Both the position numbers and the translations under genes were made by a program. The notes under the pieces were generated by a model. That model had not been told where the DNA came from. It searched no databases and saw only the letters and a program-made list of their open reading frames with translations. Of a stretch of 64,000 bases of DNA, positions 63,800 to 64,000 are shown in pieces. The stretch spans positions 26,079 through 90,078 of the forward strand of contig JBEKRX010000040.1 in the NCBI GenBank assembly GCA_049518415.1, given 5' to 3'. This stretch comes from CAVQND01 sp049518415. Its GTDB lineage: Bacteria > Verrucomicrobiota > Verrucomicrobiia > Limisphaerales > UBA8199. How positions within the stretch are numbered: the first letter of the stretch is position 1; each line of letters starts with the position of its first letter.

Positions 63800-63900
63800 A
63801 AAGCGAGGCCAATCCCGCCACGGCGGGACGGGAGATGGGAGGGGGGAAGGGGGGAGGGCTCTTCCGCCCGCGCTCGGCGGCAGTGTCAGGATGCGGTGCA
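63800..63900. repeat. Composite GC-rich repeat, copy 3 (inverted, partial)
   Basis: Read on the minus strand it gives GCATCCTGACACTGCCGCCG, AGCGCGGGCGGAAG and a polypyrimidine run, matching 34355-34440 and 36972-37130. A CCCGCCACGGCGGGA hairpin (63814-63828) lies at its left. The rest of 63684-64000 shows no gene; the right edge of the window cuts unknown sequence. Confidence 0.55.
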
Positions 63901-64000
63901 GCCTTCGGTCTTTGACATGCTTGCAGGTGAAAGTCCTGCCTCGGCAATGGATGGTTGGGCCGAGTAGTTATAGCAGACCCTGGCCCGGGGAGACCCTGGC

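Overview
The window is GC-rich chromosomal DNA that most resembles Verrucomicrobiota (Pedosphaerales/Limisphaerales-like). This assignment is inferred from the gene mix: a prepilin-type secreted protein with an H-x-G tail, DUF1361, DUF2752, GYF_2/DUF4190 membrane proteins, NIPSNAP and beta-helix secretory proteins, a REP-associated tyrosine transposase, and many GC-rich palindromic repeats. No rRNA, tRNA or CRISPR array was recognised. Two features place the window near the replication origin. One is dnaA, with DnaA-box-like 9-mers in its upstream gap. The other is a pair of perfect 16-bp parS-type palindromes lying in frame inside mnmG.

Layout. 0-2.8 kb: end of a Gfo/Idh/MocA gene, then a decayed accessory patch (REP-like repeats, a beheaded tcmP, an intact Gp37/Gp68 three-Cys gene, a frameshifted vsr relic and a MITE-like element). 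2.8-14 kb: secreted esterase, pgi, mnmG with parS, a parvulin, pdxA, a 163-bp hairpin element, dnaA, candidate oriC, glnB and an amidohydrolase. 14-20.6 kb: an EF-P paralogue with Gln at the tip, an ABC ATPase, an aldo/keto reductase, an orphan FtsH periplasmic-domain protein overlapping a radical-SAM gene, an archaemetzincin relic and a NIPSNAP protein. 20.7-26.1 kb: a tightly packed row with a duplicated TolB-like propeller, a lipoprotein, an MBOAT and an AlgJ-like SGNH protein, probably for O-acetylation of an exported polysaccharide. 26-32 kb: recG, then a repeat-rich accessory patch with an MNT antitoxin gene, a HEPN gene cut by a transposase fragment, an orphan membrane protein and a RAYT element with inverted ends. 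32-44.8 kb: PAS/GAF histidine kinase, ruvB, prepilin-like protein, H+-pyrophosphatase, DUF1361, class II DAHP synthase, a second Gfo/Idh gene and two small proteins. 45-64 kb: mutS, S9 peptidase, beta-helix protein, a DUF4190/GYF/DUF2752 membrane cluster, trpD, a MacA/MacB-type exporter, a Sua5-type tRNA t6A enzyme and a class III cyclase-TPR protein.

Two themes stand out. Housekeeping genes (mnmG, mutS, recG, the propeller gene, probably tsaC) carry in-frame insertions, several made of the same palindromic sequence that is dispersed between genes. Several accessory genes (tcmP, vsr, amzA, hepN) are broken exactly at, or close to, identifiable repeats. The DNA repair and recombination genes vsr (dead), recG, ruvB and mutS are scattered rather than linked. 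Family assignments come from recognising motifs by eye; no database search was possible.
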